A stretch of DNA of 64,000 bases, taken from positions 1-64,000 of the forward strand of contig NZ_JAPFGD010000003.1 in the NCBI RefSeq assembly GCF_027257175.1, given 5' to 3'. A program made the position numbers and the translations under genes. This document shows positions 8,720 to 17,304 of this stretch, piece by piece (position 1 is the first letter of the stretch; every line of letters begins with the position of its first letter). The notes beneath the pieces are model-generated. The model saw only the letters and a program-made list of their open reading frames with translations, did no database searches and was not told where the DNA came from. Origin of the DNA: Castellaniella sp. S9. GTDB taxonomy: Bacteria > Pseudomonadota > Gammaproteobacteria > Burkholderiales > Burkholderiaceae_B.

Positions 8720-10312
8720 ATGCTGGAACGAAAAATTGTGACCGGGGATGCCGCCCGGCAGGACATTGTTGAAGGCATGCGGCAACTGGCCCGGGCGGTT
8801 GCTGTGACGTACGGACCGGTAGGACGTATGGTGGCGCTGGAGGGCCACGATGGCGCGTTACCTGCGTTGAGTCGGGATGGCCTGACCGTGGCCAGACAGA
8901 TTGTTCTTGAGGATCCTGTTCAGAACAGCGCGGTGCGTATTGCCTGTGAGGCCGCCGAGAAAACACATGAAAGTGTGGGTGACGGAACGACCGCGACTTT
9001 GCTGATGGCTGCATCGCTAGTGCGTGAAGCACAGCGGGCCGTGGTAACAGGCAATGACCTGAACAAGGTGTGTGAGGGCATAAAGCGAGGTGTTGATACC
9101 GCCATTACCCATATCCGGGATCACACCACCGCGTGTGTGACTTCGGAGAGTGTGCAACAGGTTGCCGAGGTTGCCACACAGCATGACAGGGAGATCGCCT
9201 CGTTGCTTGCCCAGGCGGTCACGCGGGTGGGGCAGCAGTGTGTCGTTCGGGTTGAGGCTGGAAAAGGCAGGGACAGCAAGCTTTCCATACAAGAGGGCTT
9301 GCGGATTCGTGGCGTGCTGGCATCCCAGGCTTTTGTGACAGATGAGCATTTTGTAAAGGCCAGGCTTGAACACCCGCTACTGATGGTACATGAAGGGCGT
9401 CTGGACAATCCGGAGTATCTTGTGCCGGTTCTCGAGTACACCCTGGAAATGAATAAACCGTTAGTGATCATGGCCTCCGGGTTCTCTTCCCCCGTGTTGG
9501 CCATGTTGCTGGAGAATCACCGCCAGGGGCGCGTGGCTTTGTGCCCTGTTCGGTTGCAGCCGAGCGTTGGCGGCCTTTCTGACGTTCTGGATGACTTGGC
9601 GCAGTGCAGTGGTGCCAAGGTACTGGGACGTGTTGGCTCCATACCTGGCGCTCGTCCTTGTGCTGCTGATCTTGGTTGTGCCTTGTGCATCGAGGTTTCG
9701 ACAAGCGAATCGGTTGTCATCCTTGGTGAGAAGGGACAACCGGAAGCGGTGGGTGAGCGCATTCATTTGTTGAGCGAAGCGCTGAAAACGATGGCGGACG
9801 ACGGGTTGAAGGAATCGGTGCTTGAGCGCCTGTCGATGCTGGGTAGCGGTATTGCCCTGATCGAGGTGGGGGCAGATTCCGAACTGGAGTCTTCCGAGCG
9901 CAGACGCAGGGCGTACAACGGGCTTCGGGCAATCCGCGCGGCGATGCAGGATGGCATCGTGCCCGGCGGCGGTACGGCGGCATTGCGAGCAATACCGGCG
10001 GTTGAACAATTGGCCATGAGCGATGATGTGGCCGTTGCTGCCGGAGTTCGCAGCGTAACGCAGGCATTGAAAACACCGGCGATGGCCTTGATTGCGAATT
10101 CAGGCGTTGATCCGGAACCCGTTGTTGATCGCATCATGTACGGTGAAGGGCTTTATGGCTACGATGCAGCCCGGCAAGCTTACGGTGACCTGCGCGTGTT
10201 TGGCATTGTTGATCCCGCGCTGGTAGTAACGACGGCACTGCAAAACGCATCTTCTATTGCCATTGCGCTGCTGCGGTCTCAGGGGATTTGCGTCATGGCG
10301 CGCGATGCCTAG
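8720..10312 (+). CDS. groEL: Divergent GroEL-like (Hsp60) chaperonin paralogue
   Basis: A 530-residue group I chaperonin-like protein. Recognisable parts are VTYGPVGRMVALE (usual TLGPKGRNVVL), the ATPase loop HESVGDGTTATLLMAA (one threonine shorter than the usual GDGTTTAT), the apical domain, and the equatorial DGIVPGGGTAALRA. The C-terminal GGM-repeat tail is absent. The apical domain has several cysteines unlike standard GroEL. No groES gene is nearby, so it would use the host co-chaperonin or act without one. AGGAGAGG precedes the ATG and prfC ends 49 bases upstream, suggesting co-transcription. Confidence 0.88.
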   Translation: MLERKIVTGDAARQDIVEGMRQLARAVAVTYGPVGRMVALEGHDGALPALSRDGLTVARQIVLEDPVQNSAVRIACEAAEKTHESVGDGTTATLLMAASLVREAQRAVVTGNDLNKVCEGIKRGVDTAITHIRDHTTACVTSESVQQVAEVATQHDREIASLLAQAVTRVGQQCVVRVEAGKGRDSKLSIQEGLRIRGVLASQAFVTDEHFVKARLEHPLLMVHEGRLDNPEYLVPVLEYTLEMNKPLVIMASGFSSPVLAMLLENHRQGRVALCPVRLQPSVGGLSDVLDDLAQCSGAKVLGRVGSIPGARPCAADLGCALCIEVSTSESVVILGEKGQPEAVGERIHLLSEALKTMADDGLKESVLERLSMLGSGIALIEVGADSELESSERRRRAYNGLRAIRAAMQDGIVPGGGTAALRAIPAVEQLAMSDDVAVAAGVRSVTQALKTPAMALIANSGVDPEPVVDRIMYGEGLYGYDAARQAYGDLRVFGIVDPALVVTTALQNASSIAIALLRSQGICVMARDA

Positions 10313-10335
10313 ATTATTCAGCGTGAGGGCAGGGC

Positions 10336-11568
10336 ATGTTGCGTGATTATTGGTCATTTGGCGTAAGAAACCGACGCTATCTGACATTCGGTCTTCTGGT
10401 CATGGGTTTGTCCAGCTTCGGGCAAACGTTCTTCATTGCTCTGTTTGGCGAAAGTCTGCGAGCCCATTTCTCCATTTCCGATGGTGAGCTTGGTTCCTTA
10501 TATGCGTTGGCCACGTTCTGCAGTGCCCTCTCGCTGGGTTACGTGGGGCGCCTAATCGACCACACGTCTGTCAGGCGTTTTGCTTCCATTGTTATCGGCA
10601 TGCTGGTTCTGGCGTGCCTGTCCATGGCCTTCAGCGTCAATGTCTTCATGCTTGGCCTGAGCTTTTACCTGTTGCGCCTGTTTGGTCAGGGCCTGATGGT
10701 TCACACGGGTTTGACGGCGACGGCACGTGCCTTCAGCGACCATCGAGGCAAGGCGCTAGGGCTGGTGTCTCTGGGCTTGCCGGTAGGCGAGGCTGTTTTG
10801 CCTATCGCTGCTGTAGCCAGTCTGGCATTACTCGACTGGCGGCTGACCTGGGCGCTATGTGCCGCCGTGCTTGTGGTGCTGGGCAGCCTGGCACTGCGTC
10901 TGGAGCGTCGTCCAGGCGCGGCAAAGCGGTTTGTTGCAGGGCATAAGGCAACAAGCGGTGCACCTCAGAACCCTCCAATTGTTTTGTGGCGCGACACGCG
11001 TTTTCTCTCGGTTCTACCGGTCATCATCGCCTCACCGTTCATTTCCACGGGTTTCTTTTTTCATCAGACCCGCCTGGCCGCCGAAAAAGGGTGGATGATG
11101 TCATGGGTCGCCATCTGGTTTGTTGGCTATGCGGCTGTCCGGGCAGTGGGGTTGATTGGGGTGGGCCCTGTGGTTGACCGCTTCACAGCAAGGCGCCTGG
11201 TGCCGTTTGTCTTGCTGCCAATGATGTTTGCCCTGATTTTGCTTGGTTTGTTTGAAGGCGCCTGGGCAGTGCCGTTGTATCTGGGTTTGTTCGGCCTTAC
11301 ATCGGCAGCAGCAGGAACGGTAGGGGTGGCACTTTGGGCTGAACTGTACGGCATCGCCCGACTGGGTAGGGTACGGGCAAGCGTCGAAGCCATCAATGTG
11401 GTCGCCACTGGAGCCTCGCCCATGGTGTTTGGGCTGCTTGTCGATCAGGGCGTCGACCTTACTCGGCAGGCGCAGGCCTGCCTGGCTTATGTCGTGGTTG
11501 CGAGTGCGCTGGCAGCCTATTTTTCCAGAAACCGCAATCAGTGCCCTGTGGCCATGAATGACAATTGA
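10336..11568 (+). CDS. Major facilitator superfamily transporter
   Basis: A 410-residue protein with about 12 membrane segments in two halves. Features include the loop YVGRLIDHTSVRRF after the second span (MFS A-like motif) and a second-half repeat around VVDRFTARRLVPF. The N-terminus (NRRYLTFGLLVMGLSSFGQT) lacks a signal peptide, as expected. The substrate is unknown. It starts 23 bases after the groEL-like gene and is the last gene of the prfC-groEL-mfs set, ending tail to tail with the minus-strand operon on its right. Confidence 0.85.
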   Translation: MLRDYWSFGVRNRRYLTFGLLVMGLSSFGQTFFIALFGESLRAHFSISDGELGSLYALATFCSALSLGYVGRLIDHTSVRRFASIVIGMLVLACLSMAFSVNVFMLGLSFYLLRLFGQGLMVHTGLTATARAFSDHRGKALGLVSLGLPVGEAVLPIAAVASLALLDWRLTWALCAAVLVVLGSLALRLERRPGAAKRFVAGHKATSGAPQNPPIVLWRDTRFLSVLPVIIASPFISTGFFFHQTRLAAEKGWMMSWVAIWFVGYAAVRAVGLIGVGPVVDRFTARRLVPFVLLPMMFALILLGLFEGAWAVPLYLGLFGLTSAAAGTVGVALWAELYGIARLGRVRASVEAINVVATGASPMVFGLLVDQGVDLTRQAQACLAYVVVASALAAYFSRNRNQCPVAMNDN

Positions 11569-11592
11569 TGCATGGCCCGGGGTAGGCAGGGT

Positions 11593-12072
11593 TTACAGGC
11601 CTACATAGCGGCGGGCCAGTGACAGCGCAATCAGCTCTTGCGTTGAGGGCTCGCGTCGATAGCCCACTTGCAGCAATTGTGACTCCTCCCCCCACTGGTA
11701 AAGAAAATGATCGTCAAGCTCGCCACGCAATCTGTGTGATGCCGTCTCGTTGTCGAGTAGCGTGCATAGTGTCTGCCCCACGTTTTGGCGAATACCTGGC
11801 GGCAGGACTGCACAGGCGGCAGAGAAGCCTGCGCTTTCAAGAATTTTGTCGCAGTATTCCGCGCGTCTTGACGCCACGGCTCGACAAGTCAGCCGCCGCA
11901 TTTTCGCCAGCACAAGGTCAGCTACCAGGTTTACATCGGGCTCGGGGTTATCGAGTATGGCCTTGCCCAGGCGGCTCCAGAATTCAAGTTGCTCGTCCGG
12001 GGTGGTGAAGTAATCGCGGCATTGCCGTAAAGCGCACGCATACAGGTTGTCAGGTAGATCTACAAGCATCAT
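11593..12072 (-). CDS. ParD-like family protein
   Basis: A 159-residue protein. Its N-terminal 60 residues (MLVDLPDNLYACALRQCRDY, then QLEFWSRLGKAILDNPE) resemble the ParD-like family, in which a ribbon-helix-helix type segment with an E-Y/F-W-x-R-x-G-K/R motif is found. The remaining 100 residues (ALVLAKMRR onward to QELIALSLARRYVGL) match nothing I recognise. The start at 12072 (ATG-ATG) follows a CTGGAGAC ribosome-binding sequence; longer starts lack one. It is the last gene of the pnp-like / dksA-like operon. No toxin partner is seen. Confidence 0.6.
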   Translation of the reverse strand: MMLVDLPDNLYACALRQCRDYFTTPDEQLEFWSRLGKAILDNPEPDVNLVADLVLAKMRRLTCRAVASRRAEYCDKILESAGFSAACAVLPPGIRQNVGQTLCTLLDNETASHRLRGELDDHFLYQWGEESQLLQVGYRREPSTQELIALSLARRYVGL

Positions 12073-12110
12073 GTCTCCAGGAAACGTTCGTGACCCTTGC
12101 GAATTACAAA

Positions 12111-12464
12111 TTACTTTTGGCTTTGAGAGCCATCGACGCAGTCGCGGCAAAATGGCGTTGCCGGATCGTGATGCAGGCGTTCAGTTGCAATTTCATCGCC
12201 ACATCGGCAGCAGATGCCATAGTCGCCGCTGTCCAGCCTGGCCAGCGCCGCCAGATACTTTCGGTTGTCGTTCTCCAGGCGCGAAAGCCTGGCCGACTCC
12301 ATGGCCGCCTGCTGCATTGCGTCCATGCGTGTGAGCCGACCATTTACGGTCTGATCCAGTTCGACGATGCCTGACGTGGATGTTGTGTGTTCAATCGACG
12401 CCTGAATTTCTGCCAGGCGTTTGAGCAGTTCGGCCCGGATGATGTGTTCTTGCATGGTTTTCAC
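12111..12464 (-). CDS. Small DksA/TraR-family zinc-finger regulator
   Basis: A 117-residue protein. An N-terminal coiled coil (residues 1-75, with RLSRLENDNRKYLAALARLD) is followed by the DksA/TraR zinc finger, GICCRCGDEIATERLHHDP then FCRDC, with four cysteines. The family binds RNA polymerase through the secondary channel and modulates stringent-type control. It lacks the acidic coiled-coil tip pair (DxxDxA) of true DksA in a clear form, so its activity may differ. It lies between the PNPase-like and ParD-like genes with short gaps, consistent with one operon. Confidence 0.88.
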   Translation of the reverse strand: MKTMQEHIIRAELLKRLAEIQASIEHTTSTSGIVELDQTVNGRLTRMDAMQQAAMESARLSRLENDNRKYLAALARLDSGDYGICCRCGDEIATERLHHDPATPFCRDCVDGSQSQK

Positions 12465-12484
12465 CTTTAGCTTGGAGACAATGC

Positions 12485-14167
12485 TCAGGCCGCTTCTGCA
12501 CCGCTATACAGCACGTCGGCAAGCTCGTCGGTCGGGCGATTCGGCTGTTGCAGTGCTGTGCTGACGGTGTCCAGCAACGCTATCCGCGCAGCTCTGGCTC
12601 GGGTAAACGCATCGTTCAGTTGCGCTAGAGGCAGGTCGGTGCGGCGAGCATCGATTTGCAAAGCGGTAACCCCGTTTTTTGTGCCCGCCACGTTCATGGT
12701 CAATGAGCACAGTGGTAATTCGTCATCCGACAAATCGGAGAGCAGAATGTGCCGGTCACCCTCTTGGACAAGGCCGATGGTGGTGCCAACAGTCGCCGTT
12801 CGAAGGGGAACGCCGGCGTCAAACAACGCCAGGGTTGCTGCTGCGACGGTGGGCATGGCTGCTGCATCGCCTGATTCCAGCCGTTCGTTGACCAGACGCA
12901 GGGTGTAGGGGAACGCCTCCAGGTCAGGTAACAGCGGTTCAAGTGCGGATTTGATCAGGTGGCTAAGTTCGAGATCGCTGCGCTTGGGTATGCCGAAGCG
13001 GCCGGTGGCGCCTGTTGCAAAAGGCAGGGTATTGTTCTGAATAATGAAATGCTCGCGATGTTTGCCGGCCAGTGTTTCGATCAACTGAGCTTCTTTTGGT
13101 GCTCCCAATGTCACTGTGCTTAGTATCTGGCTGTCGCCCTGGGTAAGCAGGGCGGATCCGTGAACGCCCGGAAGCTCCCCCTGCCGTGTGACGATGGGGC
13201 GGACGGTAAAGGCATCTCGGCCATCGAAGCGGCGCTCTCCGGTGATCAGGCGCTGGCGCATCACGTAAGCAAGCAACGCCTCAAACTCGTGTTCGAACAA
13301 CACAAGCTCTGCGGCGGTTGAACCAGCCGCTTCCAGTGTTGCCTTGCTGGTCTGGCGTACCGATTCCACGCGGGTCGGGCGTTCATCCGGGTCGGCATCA
13401 AGCGCTGTATCCAGTGCCTGCCGGGCTTCGTCATAAAGCTTGTAGGCCAGATCGCGCCCTCCCGGCAGTGGTTCCGTTTCTGATGCCTGCCGGCCCGATG
13501 CGTGAACGAGTGCCTGAATGGCCTGAATGATCGATTGATTTTGCAGGTGGCCGAAGGCGATGGCATCCTGGATAACGTCGTCAGGCTGTTCTCGAGCGGA
13601 GCCGTCGACAGCGACGACACCCTGACGGTTTGTGGCCACCACCACATCCAGCAAGCAGGCTGGAATATCCGGTTGACTGGGGTTGACAACGAAGCGGTTG
13701 TCCAGAAAGCCGACCCGTACGCAACCGACGTTGTCGAGAAGGCGGACACCAGATAGCGTCAGCGCGGCAGAAGCCGCAATGACGCCCAGTACGTGGGTAG
13801 CGATTTCGGGTTGGGCCGACATCACCTGAACGACGATATGTGTTTCCTGACAATAGTTCGCAGGGAACAGCGGGCGAAGTGCCCGGTCGATGCGTCGCGC
13901 CACGCGGGTAGCATGGTCAGGCGGAAGAACTTCGCGTTTGAAATGGCCGCCCGGAATTCTGCCGGCGGCATAACTGCGTTCCGAGTAATCGACGGTTAGG
14001 GGAACAAAGCCCAGTTCTGGCTTGCTTCGGTTGCTGACGACGCACGTGGCGAGAAGAACGGTGTCTTGTACTTGCAGGGTGACCGCACCCGAGGCCTGCC
14101 TGGCGATTTCGCCGGTGGATAACGTGTACTCGAGATCGCCGAGAAAAAATGATTGTGTGACTGACAT
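12485..14167 (-). CDS. PNPase-like protein without KH/S1 domains and with altered active site
   Basis: A 560-residue protein of the polynucleotide phosphorylase family. It has the two RNase PH-like cores joined by the helical domain (PLTVDYSERSYAAGRIPGGH in the first core, RRFDGRDAFTVRPI in the second). Standard PNPase has about 700 residues and ends with KH and S1 RNA-binding domains; here the protein stops after the second core. The phosphate-binding serine triplet (usual NGSSSMA) reads GDAAAMP, and the metal-binding GDMDFKVAG region reads CSLTMNVAG. Both changes predict loss or strong change of phosphorolysis. It may be a regulatory or RNA-binding pseudo-enzyme. It is probably the first gene of the operon. 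Confidence 0.88.
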   Translation of the reverse strand: MSVTQSFFLGDLEYTLSTGEIARQASGAVTLQVQDTVLLATCVVSNRSKPELGFVPLTVDYSERSYAAGRIPGGHFKREVLPPDHATRVARRIDRALRPLFPANYCQETHIVVQVMSAQPEIATHVLGVIAASAALTLSGVRLLDNVGCVRVGFLDNRFVVNPSQPDIPACLLDVVVATNRQGVVAVDGSAREQPDDVIQDAIAFGHLQNQSIIQAIQALVHASGRQASETEPLPGGRDLAYKLYDEARQALDTALDADPDERPTRVESVRQTSKATLEAAGSTAAELVLFEHEFEALLAYVMRQRLITGERRFDGRDAFTVRPIVTRQGELPGVHGSALLTQGDSQILSTVTLGAPKEAQLIETLAGKHREHFIIQNNTLPFATGATGRFGIPKRSDLELSHLIKSALEPLLPDLEAFPYTLRLVNERLESGDAAAMPTVAAATLALFDAGVPLRTATVGTTIGLVQEGDRHILLSDLSDDELPLCSLTMNVAGTKNGVTALQIDARRTDLPLAQLNDAFTRARAARIALLDTVSTALQQPNRPTDELADVLYSGAEAA

Positions 14168-14479
14168 GCAGGTAGCATCCTTGTGAGAAAGGATTGGTGG
14201 AACGCGCTGAGACGCGGACCAAGCGGCTACATATCATTGGGGGTGCGAGCGGCAGGACTCGGGGGGAGCCAGGCATATCACAGCAGGAGCAAGCTTGGCA
14301 CTGACGGGAGGCGATCAGCGCAAGAATAAACACGGCCGGGCGGCCATTGCCTGTGTGATATGAGTAATTACATGGGACTATTAAGGGTTACTCTCCGGCC
14401 CATTCTACTATGAAAAACCCATTGCATGGCCGTGGGTGTTCAACGAAGGCCTTGATAAGTCATTGAAAGCTTTTCGTTT
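14168..14479. other. Intergenic region upstream of the PNPase-like gene
   Basis: About 310 bases between two minus-strand genes. It is AT-richer than its neighbours around 14355-14420 and must hold the promoter of the PNPase-like operon. No gene, terminator or RNA is recognised. Confidence 0.45.
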
Positions 14480-15010
14480 TCAGGCTCTCTGTTCAAGAAG
14501 GTGTTCAGCAACATGTTCCAGCATGTAGGTTTCTCGCTGAATGGAAAGCCCCATGGTTTTTTCCTGCCGCTGCATGACGGCCCGGTTATGCGCGAGGGCT
14601 TCCAGAAGGTTCACCCATACCGGGCGCATGCCGTTGTTCACTTCGTAGCTTTCCATTTTTGCTTCTCCCAGATGCTGGTCGATTCCGCACAGAAAGAAGT
14701 GCGATGTCATGTGCATCAGGTCGAAGCCGTCACGTTTGTGTGGGCGAAATTCTTCCACATACCCGTAATGGCGTATCAGTTGAACATTGGAAGCTCCGGT
14801 TTCTTCCTGCATTTCACGAACCAGGCCCTCTTCGAGATCTTCATTGGCATCGACGCCGCCGCCGGGAAAGCTGAAGTCGTTATAACGCTCAGTGAAAAGC
14901 AGCAGAATGGACTCATCGCGCAGGACGATTCCGCGAGCAGCCTGACGCGTGAGTGTTTTGCCCGCTTGGGACTGAAGGCTGGGATGGGTGAGTTGTATGA
15001 GACGTTGCAT
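14480..15010 (-). CDS. NUDIX hydrolase
   Basis: A 176-residue protein with a complete Nudix box, GGGVDANEDLEEGLVREM then QEETGA, matching G-x5-E-x7-R-E-U-x-E-E-x-G. Nudix enzymes cleave nucleoside diphosphates linked to another group with Mg2+ held by the box glutamates. Substrate specificity cannot be read; the segment GYVEEFRPHKRDGFDLMHMT is not diagnostic. It is transcribed toward the PNPase-like operon but is separated from it by about 310 bases. Confidence 0.88.
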   Translation of the reverse strand: MQRLIQLTHPSLQSQAGKTLTRQAARGIVLRDESILLLFTERYNDFSFPGGGVDANEDLEEGLVREMQEETGASNVQLIRHYGYVEEFRPHKRDGFDLMHMTSHFFLCGIDQHLGEAKMESYEVNNGMRPVWVNLLEALAHNRAVMQRQEKTMGLSIQRETYMLEHVAEHLLEQRA

Positions 15011-15077
15011 GGTTGTACTAGGTTTGATAGTGCCGATTCGGGAAGTAGCGCATACCAGTTCGTAAGCTTAATCGGGC

Positions 15078-15518
15078 GTGCCTTGTTTCACAGATAGTAC
15101 GGACAACTGGGGCTGTGGATCTCAAACATATTACCGCCCATCAATTCATGAACCCAAGAGCTTCATGATTGCTTTTGATGGTAGCGCCACCGGGCGCAAG
15201 ATGGTGCAAACCGTCGCGGGCAGCCCTTTGCTCAAAGGTATGGCGTGCCACATCGTGATGGTGGCCGATGACACCCCCAAACACCAGCACTACCTGGGCT
15301 GGGCGTGCGAAGCAATGAATGAGGCTGGTTTCTCTGTGACGGGCTCGTTGAAGCAGGGCGATGCCGTTGCGGTGCTGCGCGACTACCTCACCGGGAATAG
15401 TATTGATTTGCTGCTGATGGGTGCCCATGGCCACTCGCGTATTCGCGAATTGATTGTGGGCAGCACGACCACCACTTTGCTGCGCACCAGCCCGGTACCC
15501 GCGCTCGTTATGCGTTGA
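15078..15518 (+). pseudogene. Truncated universal stress protein (C-terminal domain copy)
   Basis: From about residue 25 to the end this 146-residue frame repeats the second half of the UspA protein at 5931-6785, with about a dozen differences in 121 residues and the same end RTSPVPALVMR. The first 24 residues are unrelated and lack the N-terminal Usp half. The nucleotide-binding signature GAHGHSRIRELIVGSTTTTL is intact, so a single-domain protein could still be made. It looks like a partial duplication left when the 8.3-kb stress block was inserted or duplicated. Confidence 0.8.
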
Positions 15519-15589
15519 GGTGGATTCCTGTTCTTAAACGAGCCAATCACCCATGCCATTCTTTAACGATGTTTTTAAGGGGTTGACGT

Positions 15590-16702
15590 TTACGTTCGGG
15601 TGAGGTCTGGTTCAAACTGCCTTATGAATTCCCGGTCGATTCGATCCTTCCAGGACATTGCCCAAGGCCCGCTGGCGGCTAGCAGGCCTCTGCTGGCGAT
15701 GGTGCTGCCATTCGATGTGTTCAGCAGGGTCAGGTGGTTTTCCTGGGGGCTATAAGTGGTTGGGTGCTTGCCGCTGCATTCTGCTGCCAGGTTATGGGCC
15801 AGCACTGCGCCCATCCGAACTGCGTACACACCTGCCTTTGGAACGGCATGGGTTAGTGCGGCGCAGTCACCGGCGGCAAAAATAGCGGGGTGCGACGTTG
15901 ATCGCAACTGTGCATTCACGTGCACGAAACCTTGTTCATTAACGTCCAGGGAACCTCTGCGATTTTGATCGCGTTGCCATGTGTGCGCTTGGGCGCCGGC
16001 GGCCCAGAGAACCAGCTCATCGTCGCTTATCGGGGCAGTATCTGCCCATCTCGTCGCGCATTGCACCTTCACAGTGGCGTTCTTCAGCGCCTTTTGAGCC
16101 AACCAACGAGCTATCGGTGCGCAGCTGGGAAGAACTTTTCGGCTTTGTGTAACCAGGGTGGTTTCCAGTGACAAGCTGGGCGCCAGGGAAAGGAGTCGTG
16201 ACCGTACGGCCAACAGGGTCTCGAAACCCGCCGGTCCGCCTCCGACGACAGTCAATCGGTTTGGCATGTTTTTTGCAGACGATTGCCACGTGGTCAGCAG
16301 GTGTTGATAGCGCTCAATCAGATTTTGCAAAGGGCGCATGGCCACCATGGCGGGGTTTGGTGGGTACAAGGTTGACCCCACATTCAACGAAAGAACGTCG
16401 TAGTCAATGCTCACCCCATCGGTTAGCTGCAGGCGCTTGTTGTCAGGGTCCAGCGCGTAAAGTTCCCCCCGTCGCCAGCGCGCGCCAGCCGCCTTGCATA
16501 ACTGTTCAAAATCGATGCAAATCTCGTCCAGTGTGTAGCGCCCCGCAAGCCAGCCGGGAATCATGCCCGAATAGGGCGCCCGTGGCTGCGGAGAAATAAC
16601 AAGAATTTCAGCATTGCGCAACGGTGTGTGCCTGATCGCCTGAAGTACCAGTGCGTGCGCGTGTCCGGCGCCCATCAATACCACGCGCTTCATGCCAGCC
16701 AC
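15590..16702 (-). CDS. FAD-dependent pyridine nucleotide-disulfide-type oxidoreductase
   Basis: A 370-residue protein. The N-terminal FAD fold (KRVVLMGAGHAHALVLQAI), the second nucleotide fold (NRLTVVGGGPAGFETLL) and the FAD-binding AIFAAGDCAAL motif are all present. The glycine motif followed by HAHALVL and the PYSGMIPG segment are typical of the flavoprotein fused to SelD in other bacteria and of NDH-2 relatives. It is the last gene of the rSAM/arsenosugar-type operon, overlapping the transferase-1 gene by 13 bases. The electron partner is unknown. Confidence 0.85.
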   Translation of the reverse strand: MAGMKRVVLMGAGHAHALVLQAIRHTPLRNAEILVISPQPRAPYSGMIPGWLAGRYTLDEICIDFEQLCKAAGARWRRGELYALDPDNKRLQLTDGVSIDYDVLSLNVGSTLYPPNPAMVAMRPLQNLIERYQHLLTTWQSSAKNMPNRLTVVGGGPAGFETLLAVRSRLLSLAPSLSLETTLVTQSRKVLPSCAPIARWLAQKALKNATVKVQCATRWADTAPISDDELVLWAAGAQAHTWQRDQNRRGSLDVNEQGFVHVNAQLRSTSHPAIFAAGDCAALTHAVPKAGVYAVRMGAVLAHNLAAECSGKHPTTYSPQENHLTLLNTSNGSTIASRGLLAASGPWAMSWKDRIDREFIRQFEPDLTRT

Positions 16703-17304
16703 TCTGCTGGCACATGCGGCAGATCCCGAGCTTCGTCAATATCGTTAATGGCGGGCTGCTCGCCCCATGTGCAGCCTGTCGCCAGCAAACGCTGTCGCGT
16801 AATGTGCATGACATCAGGTGTGCTCCAGGGCATGTTGTGAAACAAAGCCGGACAGGCCTGTTTGAAGCCGGCCAGCGTGTAGCCGCCATCGATGGCAGGA
16901 ACAAAACAGGCATCCTTGGAATTGAGCGTGTCGCGGGCCTGAAGCAGCAGGTCGGTGGTCAGTGCCGGTGCATCGGTACCCACCAGAAGCACGTAATCAT
17001 GGGTTTGAAGCGCGTCAGTCAGTGCACCGTACATGCGCTGGCCCAGATCCCCCTCTTGTTGTCGAGTCAAGCGCAAGCGTTTCCCATGCTGCCGCGCCAG
17101 TGTCTGGAATGCATTGTGCTGCGTATCCGGCGTCACACAGAGTTCTGTGTGCTCAAAGCAGGCATTGATGGCTTGATGCACCGCATGAAACAGCATTTTT
17201 TCTGCCAAGCGGGCGGCGCCTTGCAAGCCCAGGGCAGGAACCAGTCGGGTTTTGGCCAGGCCAGCCTGCGGCGCCTTTGCAAAGATGATGATCGCCGTGC
17301 TCAT
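16690..17304 (-). CDS. rSAM/selenodomain-associated transferase 1 (TIGR04282-type)
   Basis: A 204-residue nucleotidyl/glycosyl transferase-like protein. The start MSTAIIIFAKAPQAGLAKTR is the CofC/MobA-like nucleotide-binding motif. LVGTDAPALTTD carries the DxD-like metal site, and DGGYTLAGFKQ is also typical. The ATG at 17304 overlaps the upstream gene's stop as ATGA, showing translational coupling. This family accompanies radical SAM genes of the arsenosugar type and is thought to build the sugar part of the product. The reaction is not established from sequence. Confidence 0.88.
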   Translation of the reverse strand: MSTAIIIFAKAPQAGLAKTRLVPALGLQGAARLAEKMLFHAVHQAINACFEHTELCVTPDTQHNAFQTLARQHGKRLRLTRQQEGDLGQRMYGALTDALQTHDYVLLVGTDAPALTTDLLLQARDTLNSKDACFVPAIDGGYTLAGFKQACPALFHNMPWSTPDVMHITRQRLLATGCTWGEQPAINDIDEARDLPHVPAEWLA

